Shown in pieces: positions 27,277 to 35,866 of a DNA stretch of 54,820 nt (position 1 is the first letter of the stretch; each line of letters opens with the position of its first letter). The notes beneath the pieces were generated by a model. It was not told where the DNA came from. It worked only from the letters and a program-made list of their open reading frames with translations, and searched no databases. Source of the DNA: Alphaproteobacteria bacterium (lineage in GTDB: Bacteria > Pseudomonadota > Alphaproteobacteria > SP197). Position numbers and translations under genes: made by a program. The stretch spans positions 1-54,820 of the forward strand of contig SHVY01000019.1 of assembly GCA_009694045.1 (NCBI GenBank). The letters are read 5' to 3'.

Positions 27277-27847
27277 AGTACGCCGAGGGGAAGACGCGGC
27301 TCGCCGGACTGCACAAACGGATGGCGGGCCTGCGCGCGAAGATGCGCAAGGTACGCGATTCCATGCCCCCCCCGAGTCGGTGCCCGACTACACGTTCAAG
27401 GCCGCGGACGGCGACGTGACGTTGTCGAAGCTGTTCGGCCGGCACGCCGAGCTGATCATGATCCACAACATGGGCGCATCCTGCCCCTACTGCACCCTGT
27501 GGGCAGACGGCTACAACGGCCTCTACGGCCACCTGGCCGATCGCGCGAGCTTCGTGGTGTCCAGCCCCGACAAGCCCACGGCGCAGAAAGCATTCGCGAA
27601 CAAGCGCGGTTGGCGGTTCCCCCTGGTCAGTCATGCCGGCACCAGCTTCGCCGACGACATGGGCTACCGCTCGAAGTCCGGCGGCTACACGCCCGGAATC
27701 TCGGTATTCCGCCAGAAGGGGGGCAAGATCGTCCGCGTCCTGGATACGCCCGAGGGTCCCGGCGACGACTTCTGCGCGCTTTGGCACCTGTTCGACCTGC
27801 TGCCTGGCGGTCCCGGCGACTGGCGCCCGAAGTTCAGGTATCGCTGA
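27273..27847 (+). pseudogene. DUF899 thioredoxin-like protein, frameshifted in a C8 run
   Basis: The ATG at 27273 overlaps the arsR stop. The frame (MKYAEGKTRLAGLHKRMAGL ... VRDSMPP) runs into eight C residues at 27366-27373. The rest (ESVPDYTFKAADGDVTLSKL ... MGASCPYCTLWADGYNG ... FRQKGGKIVRV) is in another frame. One more C restores a protein of about 191 residues. DUF899 proteins have a thioredoxin-like fold with SCPYC and are often paired with ArsR regulators; their substrate is unknown. The homopolymer position makes a sequencing error likely. Its 3' end overlaps rsmD (convergent) by 14 bp. Confidence 0.75.
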
Positions 27848-28409
27848 TCGCGCCCCAGCGAAGGAACGTGATGCGGGCCGCACCGTAGCGGCGCCGGTCG
27901 CATTCCGCGAAGCCATCCGGCAGGTCCAGATTGTCGTGCGCGCCCCCTTCGACCACGACCACGGCACCCGGGGAAAGCCAGCCGTGCTTCGTCAGACCCG
28001 CGAGTGCTGGTCCCGCCAGACCGCTGCCGTAAGGCGGGTCGACAAACGCGAGCCCGGCTGGCGCACCGGCGCGGTGGGCAAGGCGCGTCGCATCGCGCTG
28101 AACCACGACCGCGCGGGGCGTCTCGCCCAGAATCTGGAGAGTGTCGCGGATCAGGCGACAGGCCGCCGGATCGTTGTCCACGAACACCACGTGCCGGGCG
28201 CCACGGCTCAAGGCCTCCAATCCCATGGCGCCGGTGCCGGCGAACAGATCGACCACGTCCAGATCCGCGAACCCGCCGTCAGGTAACAGGTCGCCGTGGG
28301 CCAGGATGTTGAAGACCGCCTCGCGGGCGCGGTCCGACGTCGGCCGTATCGACCGGTCGGCGGGCGCGGCTATCGCCCGACCCCTATGCCGGCCGCCGAC
28401 GATCCGCAC
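27834..28409 (-). CDS. rsmD: 16S rRNA m2G966 methyltransferase RsmD
   Basis: This 191-residue SAM methyltransferase starts MRIVGGRHRGRAIAAP and has the RsmD signature TSDRAREAVFNIL, the SAM loop VVDLFAGTGAMGLEALSRGA, and the catalytic FVDPPYGSG. It methylates N2 of G966 in 16S rRNA. The start is GTG and the gene overlaps the end of rluB by 26 bp, so both are co-transcribed. The rluB-rsmD order is common in Alphaproteobacteria. Confidence 0.92.
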   Translation of the reverse strand: MRIVGGRHRGRAIAAPADRSIRPTSDRAREAVFNILAHGDLLPDGGFADLDVVDLFAGTGAMGLEALSRGARHVVFVDNDPAACRLIRDTLQILGETPRAVVVQRDATRLAHRAGAPAGLAFVDPPYGSGLAGPALAGLTKHGWLSPGAVVVVEGGAHDNLDLPDGFAECDRRRYGAARITFLRWGAISDT

Positions 28410-29142
28410 GGTCGTCCGGGCGCCACGCGCCTAGTTGGTCCTGCAGTACCTTGCGCGGCACGGCCACGACCTCGCCCGGCTCCAGCCCGCCGAGCTGGAA
28501 CGGCCCATAGGCGATCCGGATCAGCCGGTTCACCGTCAGGCCGATCGACTCCAGCACCCGCCGCACCTCCCGGTTCTTGCCCTCGCGGAGTGCGATCGCC
28601 AGCCAGGCGTTGTCGCCGCGCTGGCGCTCGATCGCCGCCTCGATCGGCTCATAGCGGACCCCCAACACGGTCACGCCGCGCGCGAGTCGGGCCATCGCCG
28701 CCGCGTGCGGATGCCCATGGACCCGCACCCGATAGCGCCGAATCCATCCGGTCGACGGCAACTCCAACCGTCGCTTGAGCTCGCCGTCGTTGGTGAGGAG
28801 CAGCAGGCCCTCCGAGTTGAAATCGAGACGCCCGACCGAGACCACCCGGGGGAACCCGGCGGGAAGCTGCGAGAACACCGTGAGGCGGCCGCGCGGATCC
28901 TCATGCGAGACGAGCACGCCCCGGGGTTTGTGATAGCGCCACAGCCGCGTCGGCAGGGGCGCCGTGACCGGCTTACCGTCCACGGTCACCCCGTCGAGGG
29001 ACGCGAGGTTGAATGCCGGGCTTTCGACGATGCGCCCGCCCAAGGCGACCCGACGTTCGCCGATCATCCGCTCGACCGCGCGGCGCGACCCGATGCCCGC
29101 CCGCGCTAGGAGCTTGGCGATCCGTTGTCCAGCTTCGGCCAA
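28384..29142 (-). CDS. rluB: 23S rRNA pseudouridine synthase, RluB/RsuA family
   Basis: This 252-residue protein has an N-terminal S4 domain (RIAKLLARAGIGSRRAVERM) and the catalytic segment VGRLDFNSEGLLLLTNDGEL, whose Asp attacks uridine. It also has GKNREVRRVLESIGLTVNRL then IRIAYGPF. It makes a pseudouridine in the peptidyl-transferase region of 23S rRNA. The start is TTG with AGGAC upstream; no better start is nearby. It follows the amidotransferase-like gene by 4 bp. Confidence 0.88.
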   Translation of the reverse strand: MAEAGQRIAKLLARAGIGSRRAVERMIGERRVALGGRIVESPAFNLASLDGVTVDGKPVTAPLPTRLWRYHKPRGVLVSHEDPRGRLTVFSQLPAGFPRVVSVGRLDFNSEGLLLLTNDGELKRRLELPSTGWIRRYRVRVHGHPHAAAMARLARGVTVLGVRYEPIEAAIERQRGDNAWLAIALREGKNREVRRVLESIGLTVNRLIRIAYGPFQLGGLEPGEVVAVPRKVLQDQLGAWRPDDRADRRRPA

Positions 29143-29146
29143 GGTC

Positions 29147-29866
29147 CTAGCCGCCGGTGGCGGCGACGAAGGCAGCGAAGATCCGGGCGTCTCCTTCGCT
29201 CAGGACGAACTCCGGGTGCCACTGGACGCCGAGGCAGAACCGCCGTGACGGCTCCTCGACGCCCTCGATGACCCCATCCGGTGCCTCCGCGTTGGCGACG
29301 CAACCCGGCCCGACTTGGGCGATCGCCTGATGATGGGCGCTGTTGACCGCCATTTTCTCCGCCCCCGTGACCCGGTGCAGCAGGGTGTTCCTGGCGATCC
29401 GCACCACGTGGCTGGCTTGGTCGCGCGGGTTCGGCTGCTCGTGAGCCAGGGCGCCGGCGACCTCGTCGGGGATGTGCTGGATGAGCGTGCCGCCGAGCGC
29501 CACGTTCAGGAGCTGCTCGCCGCCGCAGATGCCGAGGATCGGCAAGTCGCGGTCGAGCGCGGCCCTGGTCGCGTCCAGCTCGAACTCGGTGCGGCCATCC
29601 TTGGTCGTGACGGTCGGGTGCCGGCCGGGGGCGCCGAACAGCGCGGGGTCGACGTCGAATGCCCCGCCGGTCACCAACAGGCCGTCGATCCGATCTAGGT
29701 ACGCGCCAACCAGGGCGGTATCGTGGGGCAGGGCGATCGGCAGGCCGCCCGCCGCGGCGACCGCATCGAAGTAGTTCCGACGCAGGGCATACCACGGGAA
29801 CTTGGAGTAGCCGCCGGGCGGCTCGGCATCCAGGGTGAGCCCAATCAGGGGGCGACGCCGCGCCAT
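29147..29866 (-). CDS. Class I glutamine-amidotransferase-like hydrolase (PuuD/peptidase C26)
   Basis: This 239-residue protein has the Cys-His-Glu triad of C26: Cys114 in LGICGGEQLLNV, and His217/Glu219 in GVQWHPEF. It starts RPLIGLTLDAEPPGGYSKFP. PuuD-type enzymes hydrolyse gamma-glutamyl-GABA in putrescine breakdown; related ones act on other gamma-glutamyl amines. The usual GICRGxQ loop is GICGGEQ here. It lies 4 bp after the BKACE gene, so the two form an operon, perhaps for degradation of a gamma-glutamylated compound. Confidence 0.85.
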   Translation of the reverse strand: MARRRPLIGLTLDAEPPGGYSKFPWYALRRNYFDAVAAAGGLPIALPHDTALVGAYLDRIDGLLVTGGAFDVDPALFGAPGRHPTVTTKDGRTEFELDATRAALDRDLPILGICGGEQLLNVALGGTLIQHIPDEVAGALAHEQPNPRDQASHVVRIARNTLLHRVTGAEKMAVNSAHHQAIAQVGPGCVANAEAPDGVIEGVEEPSRRFCLGVQWHPEFVLSEGDARIFAAFVAATGG

Positions 29867-29870
29867 CGGC

Positions 29871-30701
29871 TCAGGCGGCGCGCAGGCCGAGGATCGAGCG
29901 CGCTTCGGCAGGGGTGGCGGGCCGCGCCCCGTGGCGGGCGGCAAGTTCGCCAGCCAGGGTCACCAGTTCGGCGTTGCTGCGGGCGAGCCGGGTCTTGTCG
30001 TAGCGCAGGTTGTCCTCCAGCCCGGTCCGGACGTTGCCACCGAGCTCCAGGGCCCAGCCGGCGACCTCGGGCTGGTGCCGGCTGATCCCGGCGGCGGTCC
30101 AGGTCGCGCCCGGCAACACCTCCCGTAACTCGCTGACCAGGAATTCCAGCACCTTGCGCCGCGCTGGCAGGGCGCCCTGGATGCCCATCACGAACTGGAC
30201 ATGCGCGGGCAGCTTCAACAGGCCGCGATCGGCGAGGGCGCGCGCGTTGTACAGCATGGCGAGGTCGAAGATCTCCACCTCGGGCTTGATGTCGTACTTG
30301 ATCATGTCGCCCGACAGACGCTCGATCAGGGCCGGGTGGTTCTCGTAGACGGCGCGCGGGAAATTGACCGATCCGGTGGCGAGCGAGGCCATGTCGGGCC
30401 GCAGCGGCAGGGCGCTGGCGCGGGCTTCCTGGTCGCGACCACGGCCGCCGGTCGAGAACTGCACGATCATGCCCGGACAGTGCTTGCGCACGCCCTCGGC
30501 CACGGCGCCGAACACCTCGGGGTTCGACGACGGCTTCTGTTCGGCGTCGCGAGCGTGGATGTGGACGAGCGAGGCGCCGGCCTCGAACGCCTCGTGGGTC
30601 GATTCGATCTGCTCGGACGGGATCACCGGCACGGCGGGATTGTCGGCCTTGGTGGGCACCGCGCCGGTGATGGCGACGGTGATGACGACGGGTCTGGTCA
30701 T
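29871..30701 (-). CDS. Beta-keto acid cleavage enzyme (BKACE, DUF849), short form
   Basis: This 276-residue BKACE has LVHIHARDAEQ (zinc His pair), IVQFSTGGRGRD and the terminal GWALELGGNVRTGLEDNLRY. It is about 40 residues shorter than the copy at 6992-7948 and quite different in sequence, so the two probably act on different beta-keto acids. It is the first gene of the pair with the amidotransferase-like hydrolase, and its upstream region is shared with the divergent tadA gene. Confidence 0.87.
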   Translation of the reverse strand: MTRPVVITVAITGAVPTKADNPAVPVIPSEQIESTHEAFEAGASLVHIHARDAEQKPSSNPEVFGAVAEGVRKHCPGMIVQFSTGGRGRDQEARASALPLRPDMASLATGSVNFPRAVYENHPALIERLSGDMIKYDIKPEVEIFDLAMLYNARALADRGLLKLPAHVQFVMGIQGALPARRKVLEFLVSELREVLPGATWTAAGISRHQPEVAGWALELGGNVRTGLEDNLRYDKTRLARSNAELVTLAGELAARHGARPATPAEARSILGLRAA

Positions 30702-30805
30702 GGCGGTACGGGGTCCGGTGGCGGGACGCGATCATGGTCCGAAACCCCGGGCCGGCGCAACTCCAGGCCTTGACCCGCGATAGGGGCCGCCAGCACTGTC
30801 GCGCC

Positions 30806-31252
30806 ATGACGGATTTCATGGACATGGCCCTGGCCGAGGCCGAGGCCGCCGGGGCCAGGGGGGAGGTGCCGATCGGCTGCGTCGTGGTCGAGGGCGCGAG
30901 CGGCCGGGTGCTGTCGCGCCAGGGCAATCGGACCGAGGAACTGAAAGACCCAACGGCCCATGCCGAGATGCTTGCGATCCGCGAGGCCGCCGCGGCGCAA
31001 AGCTCGCCCCGGCTCGATGCCTGCGATCTCTATGTGAGCCTGGAGCCGTGCGCCATGTGTGCCCAGGCCATCAGCTTCGCGCGGGTGCGACGGCTCTACT
31101 ACGGCGCCGAGGATCCCAAGATGGGTGGAGTTGCCCACGGCGCCCGCGTCTTCGCCCAATCCACGTGCCACCACCGGCCCGAGGTTTATCCCGGCCTGGG
31201 CGAGCGACGCGCGGTCCGGTTGCTGAAGGAGTTCTTCGCGTCGCGCCGCTGA
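30806..31252 (+). CDS. tadA: tRNA-specific adenosine deaminase TadA
   Basis: This 148-residue deaminase has the zinc/catalytic motif HAE (His52, Glu54) and PCAMC (Cys82, Cys85), and the TadA-type LYYGAEDPKMGGVAHGARVF. It converts A34 to inosine in tRNA-Arg(ACG). I used the ATG at 30806; upstream codons read poorly. It is a single gene, followed by a perfect hairpin at 31302-31348. Confidence 0.92.
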   Translation: MTDFMDMALAEAEAAGARGEVPIGCVVVEGASGRVLSRQGNRTEELKDPTAHAEMLAIREAAAAQSSPRLDACDLYVSLEPCAMCAQAISFARVRRLYYGAEDPKMGGVAHGARVFAQSTCHHRPEVYPGLGERRAVRLLKEFFASRR

Positions 31253-31301
31253 CGAAGGCGCCTATTCCAGCGGTCCGTGGATTCGATTCTGCCCTGTCGG
31301 C

Positions 31302-31348
31302 GTAGGGGCGATACGGGCGGGTCTCGGACCCGCCCGTATCGCCCCTAC
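31302..31348. repeat. Perfect 22-bp inverted repeat (hairpin) between convergent genes
   Basis: Arms 31302-31323 and 31327-31348 are exact reverse complements of 22 bp, starting GTAGGGGCGATACGGGCG, with a TCG loop. It sits 50 bp after tadA and 38 bp after the end of the convergent bicupin gene. It could end transcription from both sides or be a dispersed palindromic repeat. No T-run follows it. Confidence 0.8.
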
Positions 31349-31385
31349 ATTGGCACGACCGGCTCAACATCAGCGGCCGTTGATT

Positions 31386-32168
31386 TTACTCCGCCGCCGC
31401 GCTTTGGGTCGCCACGGCCTTCGCCTTGAAGATGCAGTAGATCTTCCGGACGTAGGCGGTGCTCGTCCAGGTGTAGGGCGCGCCCTCGGGCACCAGGAAG
31501 GTGTCGCCGGCCTTGAAGGTCTGGGCGGCCGCGCCGCTGCCGATGGTCACCGAACCTTCCAGCAGGTGCATCAGCTCGGTGCGGGGGAACAGGGCGGGAT
31601 GCCGGGAGAACGGCGTCGTGTCCCACACGCCCACCGTCAACTGGCCGCTCGCGTCATCGAACCAGGTGCGGGCGTGCTGGGTGGGCACGGGGCCGGTGAA
31701 GATGCTCTTGTCCGGGATGTCGGAGGGGCCGAGCGGCTGCCCGGTGTCGAGCTTGATGACCCCGAGCTTGGCGGCGTCCGCCGTCTTGGTGCCGGCCTTG
31801 TCGGGGAAGATGACGAAGAACTTGCGGATATTCTCCGACTGATGCCAGTGGCAAGGCGTCCCCTTGGGGATGATGAAGCTCTCGCCGGCCTTGACCGTCG
31901 TCTGGCGCCCGCTGGCCTCGACGATGGTGACCGAGCCTTCCAGCACGTGCATGAACTCGTTGACCGGATAGGGCCCGGGCTTCGAGGTGAACGGCGTGCA
32001 ATCCCACACCCCGGCCATCAGCCCGGTCTTCTCGTCGTTGAAGTACAGGTGACCGCGCTGCACCGGCGTTCCGGCGGTGAGTGTGTCGGCCGGGATCGGC
32101 TCCCACACCTGCATCCCGGTTTCCTTGGGGCCATGGCCCTCGAAGCGCACGACCTTCGGTTCGCTCAT
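31386..32168 (-). CDS. Tandem-cupin protein
   Basis: This 260-residue protein has two cupin domains of the same type. The first, about 30-130, reads VWDCTPFTSKPGPYPVNEFM then HVLEGSVTI ... AGESFIIPKGTPCHWHQSE. The second, about 150-245, reads VWDTTPFSRHPALFPRTELM then HLLEGSVTI ... AGDTFLVPEGAPYTW. Both belong to the COG3450/DUF861 group, and the domains clearly arose by duplication. The second domain keeps fewer of the putative metal residues (no HWH). Function is unknown. The ATG at 32168 has GAGGAGG upstream. Confidence 0.82.
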   Translation of the reverse strand: MSEPKVVRFEGHGPKETGMQVWEPIPADTLTAGTPVQRGHLYFNDEKTGLMAGVWDCTPFTSKPGPYPVNEFMHVLEGSVTIVEASGRQTTVKAGESFIIPKGTPCHWHQSENIRKFFVIFPDKAGTKTADAAKLGVIKLDTGQPLGPSDIPDKSIFTGPVPTQHARTWFDDASGQLTVGVWDTTPFSRHPALFPRTELMHLLEGSVTIGSGAAAQTFKAGDTFLVPEGAPYTWTSTAYVRKIYCIFKAKAVATQSAAAE

Positions 32169-32227
32169 GATCAAGCCTCCTCGTATGAATGGATGATGCA
32201 TCACTCTAGCGTGCCCGCACCGCCCCG

Positions 32228-33490
32228 TCACGCACTTGCCCGCCGGCCGATGTCGCGGCGACAGAAGCCTTCGGGCCAGTCGATGCGGTCGATCGCGGAG
32301 TAGGCCTGCGCTTGGGCGCCCCTGATGGTCGTGCCCAGCGCCGTGACGCCCAGCACGCGACCGCCCTGGGCGACGATGTCGTCATCGACTCGCGCCGTGC
32401 CGGCGTGGAAGACGGTCACGTCGGGCAACGAGCCGGCGGCGTCGAGCCCTCGGATGACGCTGCCCTTGGGGTAGGCTCCGGGGTAGCCCGTCGTCGCCAT
32501 GACGACGCAAACGGCGGCCTTGTCCCACCAGCGCAGGTGGAACTTCGCGAGCTCTCCATCCCGCGTCGCCACCAGGGCCGGCAGCAGGTCGGACATCATC
32601 CGGGGGATCAGAACCTGGCACTCGGGGTCGCCGAACCGAACATTGTATTCCAGCAGCTTCGGCCCCTCGTGGGTGATCATCAGGCCGGCATAGAGCACAC
32701 CTCGGAACGGCGTACCGGCGGTGGCCATCGCCGTGACGGTCGGCTTCAGGATGCGTTTGACGACCTCTGCGGCCATGGCGTCGCTGACGACCGGTGCCGG
32801 GGAATAGGCGCCCATCCCGCCGGTGTTCGGTCCCCTATCGCCGTCACCCACCCGCTTGTAGTCCTGGGCGGTGGCGAGCGGCAGCACGGTGGTTCCATCC
32901 ACCAGGGCGTGGAAGCTCGCCTCCTCGCCGACCAACAGCTCCTCGATCACCAGGGTCGTCGCGGCGGCGCCCAACTCATGGGTGAGGCCGTCGATGGCGG
33001 CGACGGCGGCGGCGACGGTAGCGGCAACCACGACCCCCTTGCCGGCGGCCAGGCCATCGGCCTTGACCACGCAGCCGGAGGCCTTCGACCGCACATGGGC
33101 CTTGGCCGCCAGGGGATCCGTGAAGGTCGCGTAGGCCGCGGTCGGGATACCGTGCTGGCGGCACAGGTCCTTCATGAAGGCCTTCGAGCCCTCGAGGCGG
33201 GCCGCCGCCGCCGATGGGCCGAACGCCTTGATGCCGGAGGATTCCAGCCGATCCACCAGGCCGGCGACGAGGGGCGCTTCGGGGCCGACGACGACGAAGT
33301 CGATGCGGTTGCTCCGAGCGAAGGCGACCAGGCCGTCGAGGTCGGTGGCGACGATGGGAACGCACTCCGCCTCCTGGGCGATCCCGGCGTTTCCCGGCGC
33401 GCAGTACAGCTTGTCGCACAGCGGCGAGGCGGCGATCGCCCAGCACAGCGCGTGCTCGCGCCCGCCGCCGCCAACGACCAGGACCCGCAT
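32228..33490 (-). CDS. purD: Phosphoribosylamine-glycine ligase PurD
   Basis: This 420-residue ATP-grasp enzyme starts MRVLVVGGGGREHALCWAIA. It shows CVVKADGLAAGKGVVVA, GPNTGGMGAYSPAPVV and LLEYNVRFGDPECQVLI, all PurD hallmarks. It joins glycine to phosphoribosylamine, the second step of purine synthesis. It is divergent from xseA with 42 bp between the starts. The open frame continues upstream beyond the start (to 34912), but that part is only antisense to xseA. Confidence 0.95.
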   Translation of the reverse strand: MRVLVVGGGGREHALCWAIAASPLCDKLYCAPGNAGIAQEAECVPIVATDLDGLVAFARSNRIDFVVVGPEAPLVAGLVDRLESSGIKAFGPSAAAARLEGSKAFMKDLCRQHGIPTAAYATFTDPLAAKAHVRSKASGCVVKADGLAAGKGVVVAATVAAAVAAIDGLTHELGAAATTLVIEELLVGEEASFHALVDGTTVLPLATAQDYKRVGDGDRGPNTGGMGAYSPAPVVSDAMAAEVVKRILKPTVTAMATAGTPFRGVLYAGLMITHEGPKLLEYNVRFGDPECQVLIPRMMSDLLPALVATRDGELAKFHLRWWDKAAVCVVMATTGYPGAYPKGSVIRGLDAAGSLPDVTVFHAGTARVDDDIVAQGGRVLGVTALGTTIRGAQAQAYSAIDRIDWPEGFCRRDIGRRASA

Positions 33491-33532
33491 GGCCACCTCC
33501 CCTTCCGCGCCGGCTTGTAGCATAGTCGTGGC

Positions 33533-34993
33533 ATGTCCAAGGCGATCACCGGCAACATCCCCGAATACAGCGTCGGCGAGCTGTCCGCTGCCCTTCGCCG
33601 GACCGTCGAGGAGGCGTTCGGACGGGTGCGGGTGCGCGGCGAGATTTCCGGCTTCAAACACCACTCGTCCGGCCACCTCTATTTCAGCCTGAAGGACATG
33701 GACGGTGTGCTGGCGGCGGTGTGCTGGCGCGGGGTCGCCGGGGCCCTGCGCATCAAGCCGGAGGATGGACTCGAGGTCGTCGCCACCGGCCGGATCACCA
33801 CCTACCCCGGCCAGTCGAAGTACCAGATCGTGGTCGAGAGCCTGGAGGCCGCCGGCATCGGGGCGTGGCTCGCGCTGCTCGAGGAACGCCGCAAGAAGCT
33901 CACGGCCGAAGGACTGTTCGCGGCCGAGCGCAAGCGCAAGCCGCCGTTCCTGCCCGAGGTGATCGGCGTCGTCACTTCGCCGACCGGCGCGGTCATCCGC
34001 GACATCCTCCACCGCCTGGCCGATCGCTTCCCGCGCCATGTGCTGGTGTGGCCGGTGGCGGTCCAGGGCGAGGGTGCCGCGGCCCAGGTCGCGGCGGCGA
34101 TCCAGGGGTTCAACGCGCTGGCGCGGGGTGGGCCGATCCCGCGGCCCGACGTGATCATCGTCGCTCGTGGCGGCGGCTCGATCGAGGACCTGTGGGCGTT
34201 CAACGAGGAGATCGTGGTCCGCGCCGCCGCTCTCTCCGCAATTCCCCTGATCGCGGCCATCGGCCACGAGACCGACGTGACGTTGATCGACCTGGCGGCG
34301 GACGTGCGGGCGCCGACGCCGACGGCGGCCGCCGAGATGGCGGTCCCGGTCCGGGCCGAGCTGCTTGCCCGGATCGCGACCCTGGAGGGGCGCCTCGTCG
34401 GCTCGGCGCAACGCCTGCTGGAAGGCCGTCGCGTCGCCGTCGCCGGGCTCGCGCGTGGGCTCCCGGACCTGCGCCGTGTCATAGAAATCCGCGTCCAGGG
34501 GTTGGACAACGCCGCCGAGTCCCTCCGCCGCGTGGCGCTCATGGGGCTCCAGAGCCGCGCAGCCAGCGTGGCCGGCGCGGCCGCCCGGCTGCGCCACCCG
34601 CGCGAGGTCATCGCCGACAAGCGGGCCCGCCTGTCCGCCGCCGTCTCCGGGCTGCGACCCCAGGATTTCGCCCGCGAGATCAGCCGCCTGGGCGAGGGGC
34701 TCGCCCGTCACGAAGCACAGCTCGGCGAGGTTCTCCGCCGCCTGCTCGCCGATCTGTCGCGCCGCCTCGCCGAGCAGGGCCGGTTGCTCGAGGGCCTGGG
34801 CTACCAGCAGGTCCTGGCGCGGGGCTTCATCCTCGCCCGCGACATCGCCGGCCGGCCGGTCACGTCGGCGGCGGGTGCGACCCCCGGCCGGGCCTTGACT
34901 CTCACCTTCCACGACGGCGAGCGAGGGGCCACCGTCATCGATGGCACGAAGCCGGTTCGGTCCCCACCGGTGTCACAGGGCAAGCTGCTCTGA
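33533..34993 (+). CDS. xseA: Exodeoxyribonuclease VII large subunit
   Basis: This 486-residue protein has the N-terminal OB domain (VGELSAALRRTVEEAFGRVR then VRGEIS) and the central catalytic region PRPDVIIVARGGGSIEDLWA then FNEE, followed by IGHETDVTLIDLAADVRAPT. A long helical part and the C-terminal ALTLTFHDGERGATV end follow. With XseB (not here) it degrades single-stranded DNA. The purD/xseA divergent arrangement is common in Rhodospirillales. Confidence 0.94.
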   Translation: MSKAITGNIPEYSVGELSAALRRTVEEAFGRVRVRGEISGFKHHSSGHLYFSLKDMDGVLAAVCWRGVAGALRIKPEDGLEVVATGRITTYPGQSKYQIVVESLEAAGIGAWLALLEERRKKLTAEGLFAAERKRKPPFLPEVIGVVTSPTGAVIRDILHRLADRFPRHVLVWPVAVQGEGAAAQVAAAIQGFNALARGGPIPRPDVIIVARGGGSIEDLWAFNEEIVVRAAALSAIPLIAAIGHETDVTLIDLAADVRAPTPTAAAEMAVPVRAELLARIATLEGRLVGSAQRLLEGRRVAVAGLARGLPDLRRVIEIRVQGLDNAAESLRRVALMGLQSRAASVAGAAARLRHPREVIADKRARLSAAVSGLRPQDFAREISRLGEGLARHEAQLGEVLRRLLADLSRRLAEQGRLLEGLGYQQVLARGFILARDIAGRPVTSAAGATPGRALTLTFHDGERGATVIDGTKPVRSPPVSQGKLL

Positions 34994-35002
34994 CGGTCCG
35001 CC

Positions 35003-35764
35003 CTAGATGAGGAGGGGTGCGAGGGTCGCGGCGGCGATGCCGCGGGGCGCCACGTAGCGCAGCAGGATCACCAGCGCTCGGGCGGGGCCGAGGCCGAGGT
35101 GAAGCTCCTCCGTCAGCACCGTGGCCGGCATGACCCAGCCGGCGAACAGGGCGATGGCGAATCCGCCGAGCGGCAGCATCACGTTCGACGTCAGATGATC
35201 GAGCAAGTCGAACACAGTCGCGGTCGCGAAGTCCTCGATCGCGGCCAGAGGATGCCAGTCCGCCCAGCGGTTGAACGACAGCGCGGTGGCGCGCCCGGCG
35301 ATCCAGCAGCCGCCGGCGGCCACGGCCGCCGCGAGCGCTCGTGGCCAGGCGAACCTGCGGTGGAGGTAGGCCACCGGCATCTCCAGCAGGGAGATCGCCG
35401 ACGCCAGGGCGGCGACGGTCAGCAGCAGGAAGAATGCGACCGTCATGGCCCCGCCGAAGGGCATGGCCGCCAGTTCCACGGGCATGGTGACGAACACCAG
35501 GCCCGGCCCGCTGGCCGGATCGAGGCCGTGGGCAAAGACCACGGGGAACACGGCGAACCCGGCGAGAAACGAAATCAGCGTGTCGCCAACGACGGTGATG
35601 ATCGCGGCGTGCCGAAGATTGATCGCCCGGTCCGCGTAGGCCGCGTAGGTGACCATCAGGGTGAGGCCGACGCCGATCGAGAAGAACCCGAGCCCGAGCG
35701 CGGAGCCGATGGTAGCCAGCACGAAGCCGACACGCCCGGTCCATCTTTCACCGGTCTCAGCCAC
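35003..35764 (-). pseudogene. Sodium:neurotransmitter symporter (SNF) family, internal in-frame deletion
   Basis: SNF transporters have about 450 residues and 11-12 membrane helices. This one has 253. It starts WTGRVGFVLATIGSALGLG, the normal first helix, then goes directly to FFSIGVGLTLMVTYAAYADR, which is normally helix 6 or so. It continues normally to the end. Helices 2-5 and their loops (about 190 residues) are missing, with the frame intact. Helix 1 with its sodium site is kept, but the transport bundle cannot form. The start is GTG. Confidence 0.72.
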
Positions 35765-35825
35765 TCTCGGGACCCCACACGACTCTTCCCCAACCCGCCT
35801 AACGGCTCGGCGATGTAGGGCAAGG

Positions 35826-35845
35826 GGCGGTTCGCGAGAACCGCC
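35826..35845 (-). terminator. Hairpin downstream of the lipid A operon
   Basis: GGCGGTTC and GAACCGCC form a perfect 8-bp stem around a GCGA loop. It lies 21 bp beyond the stop of the LpxL-like gene, so it could mark the operon's end. There is no T-run, so the terminator call is weak. Confidence 0.4.
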
Positions 35846-35866
35846 GCGCCATCCGTCTTCCCCGGG

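Noticed and set aside
33491-34912. Upstream extension of the purD frame
   Set aside because: It is antisense to xseA, shows no family resemblance, and purD starts naturally at 33490.
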